A DNA stretch of 22,918 nucleotides, taken from the NCBI GenBank assembly GCA_031398325.1, contig JANNNB010000334.1, forward strand, positions 1 to 22,918, given 5' to 3'. This document shows positions 9,420-16,324 of this stretch, one piece after another. The position numbers and the translations under genes are program-made. The stretch comes from Sva-07 sp031398325 (lineage in GTDB: Bacteria > Actinomycetota > Acidimicrobiia > Acidimicrobiales > Ilumatobacteraceae). Numbering within the stretch: the first letter of the stretch is position 1; each line of letters opens with the position of its first letter. The notes under the pieces were generated by a model that worked only from the letters and a program-made list of their open reading frames with translations, had not been told where the DNA came from and searched no databases.

Positions 9420-10124
9420 ATGGGAGATTTCGCAGGACTGATGGTCGACTTTCCGAGCAACGGCACGGGTGCGCAGGGGTACCTCTCGCTTCCCGAAGGG
9501 GGCTCGGGGCCGGGCCTCATCGTCGTGCAGGAATGGTGGGGGCTCGACTCGGGTATCAAGGAGATGGCCGACCGGCTGGCGGCCGAGGGCTTCGTCGCGC
9601 TCTGCCCTGACCTCTACCACGGTGATCTCGCCGAGCACACCGAGATGGACAAGGCGGGCGCCCTGCTCCAGGCACTCCCACCCGATCGCGCCGCCCGGGA
9701 CATGAGCGGCGCCGTCGACTTCCTTGCCGATCACGAAGCGACCACGGGAGAGTGGCTCGGCGTCGTCGGGTTCTGCATGGGCGGGATGCTGAGCTTCGTG
9801 CTCGCCGCCGAGCGGCCCGATCGGATCAAGGCGATCGTGCCGTTCTACGGCTTTCCCCAGGGCGACTCGCAGCCGGACTACTCGGAGATCACCGGGGTGA
9901 TCCGTGGTCACATGGCCGAGAACGACGACTTCTTCGGCCCTGAGGCGGCACGCGAACTCGAGGCTCGCCTGCAGGAACTCGGCGTCGATGCCACGCTCAC
10001 CGTGCACCCCAACACCGGCCACGCGTTCATGGCGCCGCACAACGCGCTCGGCACCCAGGACGAGGCCACCTACGCACGCATCTGGCCCGAGGTCGTGGCC
10101 TTCCTGCACGAGCAACTCGGCTGA
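9420..10124 (+). CDS. Dienelactone hydrolase family protein
   Basis: This is a cytoplasmic alpha/beta hydrolase of 234 aa. The nucleophile is C119 in GFCMGG, as in carboxymethylenebutenolidase, not a serine. The acid is D169 or D170 in the AENDDFFG stretch, and the histidine is H201 in NTGHAFM. E38 in VVQEWWG matches the glutamate that holds the resting thiol in this family. Known members open cyclic ester lactones of chloroaromatic breakdown, but many actinobacterial homologues have no assigned substrate and no other catechol-pathway gene is present here. The HAD gene begins 13 bases after its stop, so the two are probably cotranscribed. A second, divergent paralogue lies at 13296-14018. Confidence 0.85.
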   Translation: MGDFAGLMVDFPSNGTGAQGYLSLPEGGSGPGLIVVQEWWGLDSGIKEMADRLAAEGFVALCPDLYHGDLAEHTEMDKAGALLQALPPDRAARDMSGAVDFLADHEATTGEWLGVVGFCMGGMLSFVLAAERPDRIKAIVPFYGFPQGDSQPDYSEITGVIRGHMAENDDFFGPEAARELEARLQELGVDATLTVHPNTGHAFMAPHNALGTQDEATYARIWPEVVAFLHEQLG

Positions 10125-10137
10125 CCGCGCCGTTGTC

Positions 10138-10836
10138 ATGAGTCGTTTCGATGCGTTGCTCTTCGACGCGGGCGGGGTGCTGGTGCTCCCCGATCCGACA
10201 GTGCTCGGTCCGCTGCTGGCGTACTACAGCGGTGATCCGTCGATCGAGGCCCATCGTCGTGCGCACTACGCCGGAATGGCAGCCAAGTCGACGGCTGGAG
10301 CGATGGAGGCGGACTGGGTCACCTACGACGAGGCGTACGTCCGCTCCGTCCGGGTGGACGACGTCGACGTCGCCGAGGCGACGGTGTTGCTCGGTTCGAC
10401 GCGCCATGCTCCGCTGTGGCGCTGGGCGATCCCCGAGTCGCGAACAGCGCTCCAACGTCTGGCCGCGGCCGGGATTGCGATGGGCGTCGTGTCGAATGCG
10501 AGCGGCCAGATCGAGGGTGTGCTCGCGCGTGAGATCTGCCAGGTCGGAGACGGCCCGCACATCGCGATGCGCTGCGTCGTCGACAGTGACGTCGTCGGCG
10601 TCGCCAAGCCCGACCCGGCGATCTTCGACCACGCCCTACCGCACTTCGCCGAGTTCGAGCGGTCGCGGATCGCCTACATCGGCGACTCCGTCACGATGGA
10701 CATCGCGTCATCGAGCGCGGCGGGACTCCACCCGATTCTCGTCGACCCGTACGACGACCATCCGACCGCACCATTCGAGCGCATCCGCTCGCTCACCGAA
10801 CTCGCCGACGAACTCACACGCCGAAGTGTGAGCTGA
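10138..10836 (+). CDS. HAD-superfamily hydrolase (subfamily IA-like)
   Basis: This 232-aa haloacid-dehalogenase fold protein is probably a small-molecule phosphatase. Motif I is DALLFDAGGVLV, where the second, acid-base aspartate of the usual DxD is glycine (DxGG). That variant is known among family IA members such as the FDLGNV/FDLGGV group. Motif II is VVSNASG, the motif III lysine lies in VAKPDPAIFDHAL, and motif IV is YIGDSVTMDI. A helical cap occupies about residues 20-90. ATG 10138 gives the canonical N-terminus MSRFDALLFD. It sits 13 bases after the dienelactone hydrolase stop. Its stop codon lies inside the left arm of a long inverted repeat. The substrate is unknown. Confidence 0.82.
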   Translation: MSRFDALLFDAGGVLVLPDPTVLGPLLAYYSGDPSIEAHRRAHYAGMAAKSTAGAMEADWVTYDEAYVRSVRVDDVDVAEATVLLGSTRHAPLWRWAIPESRTALQRLAAAGIAMGVVSNASGQIEGVLAREICQVGDGPHIAMRCVVDSDVVGVAKPDPAIFDHALPHFAEFERSRIAYIGDSVTMDIASSSAAGLHPILVDPYDDHPTAPFERIRSLTELADELTRRSVS

Positions 10837-10938
10837 CACGCGGAAATCGACGTCTCAGGTCACAGTTCGGGTGGGCCGGCGGTGACTTTCAGCGATCTGT
10901 GACGACACGCGTCGATTTCGACGTGTCAGCTCACACTT
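10824..10938. repeat. 115-base imperfect inverted repeat between convergent genes
   Basis: AAGTGTGAGCTGACACG (10824-10840) is the perfect reverse complement of 10922-10938. In the same register 10843-10852 pairs with 10910-10919 (GAAATCGACG with CGTCGATTTC), 10859-10865 with 10897-10903 (GTCACAG core), and 10867-10869 with 10893-10895. The element covers the HAD stop codon and ends 17 bases from the acyl-CoA dehydrogenase stop. It could be a bidirectional terminator or a mobile palindromic repeat. Confidence 0.85.
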
Positions 10939-10954
10939 TCGCCGGCCTTTCGCG

Positions 10955-12574
10955 TCAGGTCGAGGCAGTGACGAGCTGGCGGGCGATCACCTTGAGGCAG
11001 AGCGTCTCGTCGGCGCCCTCGAAGATCGACAACACCCGAGCGTCGACGAAGAGCCGGCTGACCGGGAACTCCTCGGCGTAGCCCATGCCGCCGTGGATCT
11101 GCATCGCCTCGCGGGTCACCCATTCGGCTGCCTTGCACACGTAGGCCTTGACCATCGAGGCCTCCATCGCACCCTCGCCCTTGGCCATGAGGATCGCGAC
11201 GGCGTAGGAGAACTGGCGGCCCGCCTGGATCAGCACCGCCATCCGGCCGAGCTTGGCTCGCGTCAGCTGGTAGTCGATGATCGCCTCGCCGAACACCTTG
11301 CGGTTCTGGGCATAGTCGAGCGCCTGCTCGTAGGCAGCCTGCATCACGCCCACGGCGCGGGCAGCGGTCTGCAGACGGCCGTTCTCGAAGCCGGCCATCT
11401 GGAAGTAGAAGCCCTTGCCGAGGCCGTCGTCACCGCCGACCAGGTTCTCGGCAGGCACCCACCAGTCCTCGAGCGCGATCTCGTAGGAGTGCATGCCGCG
11501 GTAGCCGATCGTGTCGATCGGGCGGCCTTCCATCTTGCCGACCCGCGTCGTGCCGCCGAGATCGATCGGGTCCTGGGTCAGGTTGAACCCGTGGCTGTCG
11601 CCGCGCGGCTTGGGCACGATGAACAGCGAGAGCCCGCGATGGGTCTTCGAGCGGTCGGGATCGGTGCGGGCGAGAAGCGTCAACGCGTCGGCACGCGCGC
11701 CGAACGTGCACCAGGTCTTGACGCCGTTGATGACCCAGCCGTCTTCGCCGTCGGGGCCGGGCGCCGGCGTGGCGGTGACCGTGATCCCGGCGACATCACT
11801 GCCGAAGTCGGGTTCGGTGACGGCGACGGCCGGCATGATCTCCGCCGTCGCCAACTTCGGCAGCCAGTGGAGCTTCTGGTCCTCGGTGCCGCCCTTGACG
11901 AGGGCTCGGGTGAGGATTTCCGGTCGCGTGATCAACGATCCGCCGATGCCGAGGCTGGATCGTGACAGCTCCTCGGTGGCGACGACCATGCCCATGTACT
12001 CGGCGCTGCCACCCTCGCTGTACCCGCCGTATTCGACCGGAACGCTGAGACCGAACGCGCCCAGCTCGGCGAGCCCGGTGATGATCTCCTCGGGAACGTC
12101 GCCGTTCGTTCGATGGACGTGCTCCGCGTGGGGTGCGATCACGTTGCGGGCGAAGGAACCGAACGAATCGGCGACCATCTCCATGTCGCCGTCGAGGTGT
12201 CGCGGGCCTGCCTGGTCGGCCAGCTCTGCGAGGAACTCGGGGTCGCGGAACGCGCTGATGAACTCGTGGGCCTTGCCGAGCGGGTCACGCTCGACGCCCC
12301 ATTGGGTCTCCCGCCCGACCACCTTGGCCGAGAGGTCGTGGAGCATGTCGGCCGCGAACGCGCAGGTGATCCGTGCCTCCACGTCGCCCTTGGACCCGTA
12401 GTCGAGCAGCGCCTTGGCCGTGGCGACACCGGCGGCAGCGTGCGCGATGTCGTACGCGACGACCTGATGCGCGTCGGGGCCACCATTGGCTGCCAGGGTG
12501 CGGATGGCGGTGGCGACCACCTGATCGGCCAGATCGATGGCGTCGGCTGCGGCGGGCACGTCGGGTGCAGTCAT
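10955..12574 (-). CDS. Acyl-CoA dehydrogenase with N-terminal extension, methylsuccinyl-CoA dehydrogenase-like
   Basis: This FAD-dependent acyl-CoA dehydrogenase has 539 aa, about 130-150 longer than typical members. Residues 1 to about 125 form an extra helical region containing AYDIAHAAAG and DYGSKGDVEARI, before the normal core begins. The core shows AVAVTEPDFGSDVAG (FAD/substrate loop), WVINGVKTWCTFG, GYRGMHSYEIALEDWWVP, the conserved QIHGGMGYAEEF stretch, and a C-terminal SIFEGADETL, where E519 is the expected catalytic base. The extension and overall length recall (2S)-methylsuccinyl-CoA dehydrogenase of the ethylmalonyl-CoA pathway. That match is from memory of the family, so the substrate is tentative. 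ATG 12574 is preceded by TAATCT at seven bases; the longer in-frame upstream stretch reads into the divergent gene and is rejected. Confidence 0.88.
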   Translation of the reverse strand: MTAPDVPAAADAIDLADQVVATAIRTLAANGGPDAHQVVAYDIAHAAAGVATAKALLDYGSKGDVEARITCAFAADMLHDLSAKVVGRETQWGVERDPLGKAHEFISAFRDPEFLAELADQAGPRHLDGDMEMVADSFGSFARNVIAPHAEHVHRTNGDVPEEIITGLAELGAFGLSVPVEYGGYSEGGSAEYMGMVVATEELSRSSLGIGGSLITRPEILTRALVKGGTEDQKLHWLPKLATAEIMPAVAVTEPDFGSDVAGITVTATPAPGPDGEDGWVINGVKTWCTFGARADALTLLARTDPDRSKTHRGLSLFIVPKPRGDSHGFNLTQDPIDLGGTTRVGKMEGRPIDTIGYRGMHSYEIALEDWWVPAENLVGGDDGLGKGFYFQMAGFENGRLQTAARAVGVMQAAYEQALDYAQNRKVFGEAIIDYQLTRAKLGRMAVLIQAGRQFSYAVAILMAKGEGAMEASMVKAYVCKAAEWVTREAMQIHGGMGYAEEFPVSRLFVDARVLSIFEGADETLCLKVIARQLVTAST

Positions 12575-12581
12575 GTCGCAC

Positions 12582-12587
12582 AGATTA
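12582..12587 (-). promoter_or_regulatory. -10 hexamer of leaderless acyl-CoA dehydrogenase promoter
   Basis: On the minus strand TAATCT (TANNNT) is followed by seven bases and ATG 12574. No convincing -35 element is visible. Confidence 0.55.
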
Positions 12588-12641
12588 CTGGGCGGTAACC
12601 GGCAGCACCTTTTCGGCCGCGTTCGTTCGACGTCGGCCTGC

Positions 12642-12647
12642 GACGAT
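12642..12647 (+). promoter_or_regulatory. -10-like hexamer before the LOG-family gene
   Basis: GACGAT lies six bases before GTG 12654. It fits the NANNNT spacing seen at other gene starts here but lacks the first T, so it is a weaker match. Confidence 0.4.
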
Positions 12648-12653
12648 GGCGGT

Positions 12654-13223
12654 GTGGCGAACGTGTGTGTCTTCTGCGGTTCGAGTTCCGGCAACGACGC
12701 GCGGTACCGGGACGCGGCCGGGGATCTCGGGCGCGTCTTGGCCGCTGAGGGCCACCGGCTCGTGTACGGCGGCGGACACGTCGGGTTGATGGGGGCGGTG
12801 GCCGATGCGGCCCTCGATGCGGGAGGCGAGGTCATCGGTGTCATCACCCAGCACCTCGTCGGGGCGGAGGTTGCTCACCAGCGGCTGTCCACGCTCGAGG
12901 TCACCGCATCGATGCACGCACGCAAGGCTCGGATGGCGGAACTGTCCGACGGTGTGGTCGTTCTCCCTGGCGGATTCGGCACACTCGACGAGGCGTTCGA
13001 ACTGCTCACCTGGAATCAGCTCGGCCTGATCGGCGCCCCGGTCGTCTTTCTCGACATCGCCGGCTACTTCGAGCCGCTGTTCGAGTTCGTCGAGGTGGCC
13101 GTTCGAGCCGGATTCATCAAGGACCGACACGCGGACCTTGCTCAACGCGCTTCCACGCCTGCGGAGGCGGTTCGGCTCGCAACGTCACCACCAGCGCCGT
13201 TCTCGCCGAAGTGGATCCGCTGA
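12654..13223 (+). CDS. LOG family (TIGR00730) phosphoribohydrolase
   Basis: This 189-aa Rossmann-fold protein of the LOG family removes ribose 5-phosphate from nucleoside monophosphates; characterised members act on cytokinin riboside monophosphates or AMP. It opens with VCVFCGSSSG, has the nucleotide-binding LVYGGGHVGLMG (about 36-47), and carries the family active-site pair: R90/K91 in SMHARKARM and the PGGFGTLDE motif at 105-113 ending in catalytic E113. The usual MHERK reads MHARK here, a minor change outside the conserved arginine-lysine. GTG 12654 is chosen because it places the first beta-strand correctly; ATG 12573 would run through the divergent promoter. It ends convergent with the second dienelactone hydrolase. 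The physiological substrate is unknown. Confidence 0.88.
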   Translation: MANVCVFCGSSSGNDARYRDAAGDLGRVLAAEGHRLVYGGGHVGLMGAVADAALDAGGEVIGVITQHLVGAEVAHQRLSTLEVTASMHARKARMAELSDGVVVLPGGFGTLDEAFELLTWNQLGLIGAPVVFLDIAGYFEPLFEFVEVAVRAGFIKDRHADLAQRASTPAEAVRLATSPPAPFSPKWIR

Positions 13224-13244
13224 CCGACTCCGGTCGACCGAGGC

Positions 13245-13283
13245 GATGAGCGAACGGACCGGTAGTCGGGCGCTTCGCTCATC
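13245..13283. terminator. 10-bp perfect inverted repeat at a convergent junction
   Basis: GATGAGCGAA (13245-13254) pairs with TTCGCTCATC (13274-13283) around a 19-base GC-rich loop, between the convergent LOG-family and dienelactone hydrolase genes. A separate 10-base palindrome, CGGTCGACCG, sits at 13231-13240. A bidirectional terminator is likely. Confidence 0.65.
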
Positions 13284-13295
13284 ACCCGGCCGAGG

Positions 13296-14018
13296 TCAGC
13301 CCACGTTGCGGCGCAGGAGCGAATGGACGCGCTCCCAGTGCAGTTCCGACGCGGTGCGGTCGTAGCGCTCGCCTGAGGGAGCGAACCCGTGGACGGCGTC
13401 GGTGATCACGTCGATGGTGTAGGTCACGACTGCCGCGTCGAGCGCGTCCGACATGACGGTCATCGTGTCCATCGGCGCCGTCGGGTCGCCGTCGACCCAT
13501 GCGAAGTACAGCTCGGCCCGGACCGGGTCGAGGTCGAGGTGTGGCGAGTCCGGTGTGTCGCGCACGAGCCACGCACCGTGGATCGACGCCGCAGCCGCGA
13601 CCCGCTCGGGCATCGCGCGTGCGAGTGACACCACGAGACCACCGCTCATGCAGAAACCCACGGCACCGACGGCACCATCACGGGCGGCGGGATCGGCGTC
13701 GGCAACGGCGAGCAGCGCCTGGGCGTCAGGAACGATGTTCGTCGGGGTGATCGTGCCCATGAGTTCGGTGCGGGCGTGCATGTCCTCGTCGCTCTTGCCG
13801 AACTCGCGCAGCGGCCCGCCGCGGTAGAAGAGGTAAGGCAACATCACGTAGTAACCGGCGGTGGCGAGCCGTGACGCCATGTCCTTCAGTGCCGGTCGGA
13901 TGCTCGGCGCGTCCATGAGGTAGAGCACCACCGGGTGAGGGCCACCGTGCTCAGGATGGAGGATGAACGTGGTCATCTCACCATCGGGTGTCGTGACGTC
14001 GATCTGGCGTTCGATCAT
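13296..14018 (-). CDS. Dienelactone hydrolase family protein (second paralogue)
   Basis: This is a 240-aa alpha/beta hydrolase. The nucleophile is C123 in GFCMSGG and the histidine is H210 in DAVHGFA; the acid is probably D176 or D178 in FAWVDGDPT. The N-terminus MIERQIDVTTPDGEMTTF is typical of the branch often labelled dienelactone hydrolase in actinobacteria. The glutamate seen in QEWWG of the first paralogue is replaced by aspartate in LYLMDAPSIR, and a longer RGGPLREFG loop follows, so substrate preference probably differs. ATG 14018 is preceded by CAGAAT at six bases. It is divergent from the M28 peptidase gene. No pathway can be assigned from the neighbours. Confidence 0.83.
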   Translation of the reverse strand: MIERQIDVTTPDGEMTTFILHPEHGGPHPVVLYLMDAPSIRPALKDMASRLATAGYYVMLPYLFYRGGPLREFGKSDEDMHARTELMGTITPTNIVPDAQALLAVADADPAARDGAVGAVGFCMSGGLVVSLARAMPERVAAAASIHGAWLVRDTPDSPHLDLDPVRAELYFAWVDGDPTAPMDTMTVMSDALDAAVVTYTIDVITDAVHGFAPSGERYDRTASELHWERVHSLLRRNVG

Positions 14019-14024
14019 CGAACG

Positions 14025-14030
14025 ATTCTG
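14025..14030 (-). promoter_or_regulatory. -10-like hexamer before second dienelactone hydrolase
   Basis: On the minus strand CAGAAT is followed by six bases and ATG 14018, in line with the leaderless spacing, with C instead of T in the first position. Confidence 0.45.
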
Positions 14031-14078
14031 CCAGCCCGCGCCTGGTGTCGACTCCTCGGCGGCCGTGCCCTGGAGACT

Positions 14079-14107
14079 TTGGCCACGACTCCCGCGTGCG
14101 GCAACAT
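14079..14107 (+). promoter_or_regulatory. Leaderless promoter of the M28 peptidase gene
   Basis: TTGGCC (14079-14084) and CAACAT (14102-14107) are separated by 17 bases and lie six bases before ATG 14114. This is one of the few sites here with a plausible -35 element. Confidence 0.45.
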
Positions 14108-14113
14108 GCCGGA

Positions 14114-15484
14114 ATGCAACGCCACCTCGCCGCCTCGCTGTGCGTACTGGCGATCGTCGCCACCGCCTGCTCATCGGGATCGGATGATGCCGCGGACACC
14201 ACGCTCGCACCGGACGCCCCAGCGACGATTGAGCCGGTGACCACTGAGCCGGTGACCACTGAGCCGGTGACTACTGAGCCGGTGCGCACGGTGCCGGAAG
14301 ACACGGTGCCGGATGACACGGCGCCGGCTGACACGGGCCCTGACGACTCGGAGACGACAGGCACAGGGGCCGTCGACGAGCCCTCCGACAGACTCGACGC
14401 ACGAGGCATCGTGGAGGTGCTCGCTGCCGACGATCTCGCGGGGCGGGACAACGGCACCGACGGATCGGTCGGGTCGCAGGCGTTCCTGGTCGAGCAGCTG
14501 TCGCAGTTCGCCGAACCTGCCTACGACGCAGAAGGGATCGACGGCTACCTGCAGGAGTTCGCCGTCGGCTCCAACATCCTGGCCGTCATCCCGGGCTCCG
14601 ACCTGGCCGACGAGTACGTCGTCATCGGAGCGCACTACGACCATGTGGGCACGGATTGCCCGACGAGCGATCCGGCCGACGACATCTGCAACGGTGCGAC
14701 CGACAACGCCGCCGGGGCTGCGGCAGCGATCGTGGCCGCGCGAGAACTCGCCGTCTCCGGTTCGTCGCGTCGCACCGTGATCATCGCGCTCTGGGACGCG
14801 GAGGAGGATGGGTTGCTGGGCTCGGAGCACTACGCCTCCGACCCGCTCGCACCGCTCGACCAGACCATCGCGTACGTCAACTTCGACATCCAGGGCTCGA
14901 ACCTCCTCCCGTCAGCGGCCAATGCCACGATCGCGGTCGGCGCGGAGACCGGCGGTCAACCGTTCGTCGATGCGGTGACGGCGGCGGCGGATGCGTCGAC
15001 GCTCGACACGGCATTGTTGAGCGTGATCTTCGGTCAGGGTCGCAGCGACCATGTCAACTTCGTGGCGAACGGGGTGCCCTCGGTGTTCTTCACCGACGCG
15101 ACGAATGCGTGCTACCACACGGCTCAGGACGACGTCACCGCCGTGGACTTCGGCAAGCTCGACCAGCAGGTCGTCACCGCATCGGTCCTGCTTGCCGACC
15201 TCGCATCGACGGACACCTTGCCGGTCTTCGATCCGGCGGCACCGGTGGCCACCTTCGGTGACGCAGTGGCGCTCCTCGGGATCGCGTCGGCCGCGCAACC
15301 TGACTTCGCCATGCTCGGAGCAGAGGGCGAGGCGATCAGCATGCAGCTGCTCGCCGACGTCCAAGCGCTCGTCGACGCGGGTCCCGACGCGTTCACCGAA
15401 GCGTCGGTCGGGACCCTGCTCGGCGGCGCGGCCGGGTTCGTCGAAGCGTTGACGACCGGCATTTGCGATGACCTCGATCCCTGA
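14114..15484 (+). CDS. M28 family zinc aminopeptidase, lipoprotein
   Basis: This is an extracytoplasmic di-zinc peptidase of 456 aa. The signal peptide ends in the lipobox VATAC, with C19 as lipid anchor. Residues 30-90 form an acidic Thr/Pro/Glu tether with PVTTE repeats. The M28 domain shows all expected metal ligands and catalytic acids: H174 in GAHYDHVG, D197 in GATDNAAG, E230/E231 in WDAEEDGLLGS, D258 in VNFDIQG, and H335 in ACYHTAQDD. The last 85 residues or so follow the peptidase core and resemble no domain I recognise. ATG 14114 is chosen because it gives a textbook signal peptide; upstream in-frame codons overlap the divergent gene. The probable role is trimming external peptides for nutrition or cell-wall-associated turnover. 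Confidence 0.88.
   Translation: MQRHLAASLCVLAIVATACSSGSDDAADTTLAPDAPATIEPVTTEPVTTEPVTTEPVRTVPEDTVPDDTAPADTGPDDSETTGTGAVDEPSDRLDARGIVEVLAADDLAGRDNGTDGSVGSQAFLVEQLSQFAEPAYDAEGIDGYLQEFAVGSNILAVIPGSDLADEYVVIGAHYDHVGTDCPTSDPADDICNGATDNAAGAAAAIVAARELAVSGSSRRTVIIALWDAEEDGLLGSEHYASDPLAPLDQTIAYVNFDIQGSNLLPSAANATIAVGAETGGQPFVDAVTAAADASTLDTALLSVIFGQGRSDHVNFVANGVPSVFFTDATNACYHTAQDDVTAVDFGKLDQQVVTASVLLADLASTDTLPVFDPAAPVATFGDAVALLGIASAAQPDFAMLGAEGEAISMQLLADVQALVDAGPDAFTEASVGTLLGGAAGFVEALTTGICDDLDP
14231..14284 (+). repeat. 15-bp tandem repeats encoding the M28 peptidase tether
   Basis: GAGCCGGTGACCACT occurs at 14231-14245 and 14246-14260, with a one-base variant at 14261-14275 and a partial copy from 14276. 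Further degraded 15-base units continue to about 14335. Each unit encodes EPVTT, so slippage would change tether length without a frameshift. Confidence 0.85.
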
Positions 15485-15517
15485 AGTGGGAGGGGTGCTA
15501 CCGGTGGTGGTTTGGGT

Positions 15518-15555
15518 AGTCAGCGACTGACTTATCAGTAGTCAAAGGTTGACTA
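15518..15555 (+). promoter_or_regulatory. Two matching inverted repeats over the modA promoter (candidate operators)
   Basis: AGTCAG-CGA-CTGACT (15518-15532) and TAGTCAA-AGG-TTGACTA (15539-15555) share the half-site AGTCA with the same three-base centre. Their centres are 22 bp apart, about two helical turns. The second overlaps the -10 hexamer and the first covers the -35 zone. This is a classic repressor-occlusion layout. The operon's own PadR-type protein is the natural candidate to bind. Confidence 0.7.
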
Positions 15556-15559
15556 TGGT
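15554..15559 (+). promoter_or_regulatory. -10 hexamer of leaderless modA promoter
   Basis: TATGGT (TANNNT) is followed by six bases and ATG 15566. It overlaps the right arm of the downstream inverted repeat by two bases. Confidence 0.65.
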
Positions 15560-15565
15560 ACGGCG

Positions 15566-16324
15566 ATGCGTACCTTCCTGGAGCTGCTCGTCATCGGTCC
15601 CGTGCTGCTCGTCTCGGCAGCATGTGGATCCGACTCGCCTGTAGCGGGCGACACAGCGATCACGGTGTTCGCCGCCGCTTCGCTGACCGATGCATTCACG
15701 GAGATCGGCGAGGCGTTCAGCGCGGCGAATCCAACCAGCGAGGTGACGTTCAGCTTCGCGGCGTCGACCGATCTCGTCACTCAGATCAACGAGGGCGCGC
15801 CGGCCGACGTGTTCGCGTCGGCCGACCTGAAGAACATGACGAACTTGACCGAAGCCGACGGCACGTCTGGAGCCCCCGAGGTGTTCGCGACGAACGTGTC
15901 CGAGATCATCGTCGAGGCAGGAAACCCCTTGGCGATCGACGGCATCGACGACCTCGCTGACCCGGACCTCATCGTGGTGACGTGTGCACCCGAAGTACCG
16001 TGCGGGGCGTATGCGGCCGAGATCTTCTCCAAGGCTGGTGTCACGGTCACGCCGGACTCGCTGGAGGAGAACGTGAAGGCGGTCGTCACGAAGGTGACAC
16101 TGGGCGAAGCCGACGCGGGCATCGCCTACGCGACCGACGTGATCGCTGCGGGCGAGAAGGCATCAGGAGTAGAGATCCCAGCCGACATCAACGTTGTCGC
16201 CGCGTATCCGATCGCGGTCACCTCGCAAAGCGCTGAGGCCGATGGGGCACGATCGTTCGTCGACTTCGTGCTGAGCGACGCAGGCCAGTCGATCCTGGCC
16301 AGTTACGGGTTCACGGCGCCGTGA
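15566..16324 (+). CDS. modA: Molybdate-binding lipoprotein ModA
   Basis: This is the extracytoplasmic binding protein of a molybdate/tungstate importer, 252 aa. The signal peptide ends in the lipobox VSAAC, so C20 is the lipidated residue. The mature part starts ITVFAAASLTDAFTEIG, whose AAASL serine is an oxyanion ligand in ModA proteins, and FAASTDLVTQI carries the second ligand serine. The SADLKNM and AGIAYATDV segments are also typical. Two cysteines (C140 and C146) in TCAPEVPCG may form a disulfide. The stop overlaps the modB start (GTGA). The promoter has two operator-like inverted repeats. Whether molybdate or tungstate is preferred cannot be seen. Confidence 0.93.
   Translation: MRTFLELLVIGPVLLVSAACGSDSPVAGDTAITVFAAASLTDAFTEIGEAFSAANPTSEVTFSFAASTDLVTQINEGAPADVFASADLKNMTNLTEADGTSGAPEVFATNVSEIIVEAGNPLAIDGIDDLADPDLIVVTCAPEVPCGAYAAEIFSKAGVTVTPDSLEENVKAVVTKVTLGEADAGIAYATDVIAAGEKASGVEIPADINVVAAYPIAVTSQSAEADGARSFVDFVLSDAGQSILASYGFTAP

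Noticed and set aside
12575..12847. Extended N-terminus for the acyl-CoA dehydrogenase
   Set aside because: The extra 91 codons are antisense to the LOG-family gene and promoter and are Pro/Ser/Arg-rich; ATG 12574 has a -10 hexamer at seven bases.
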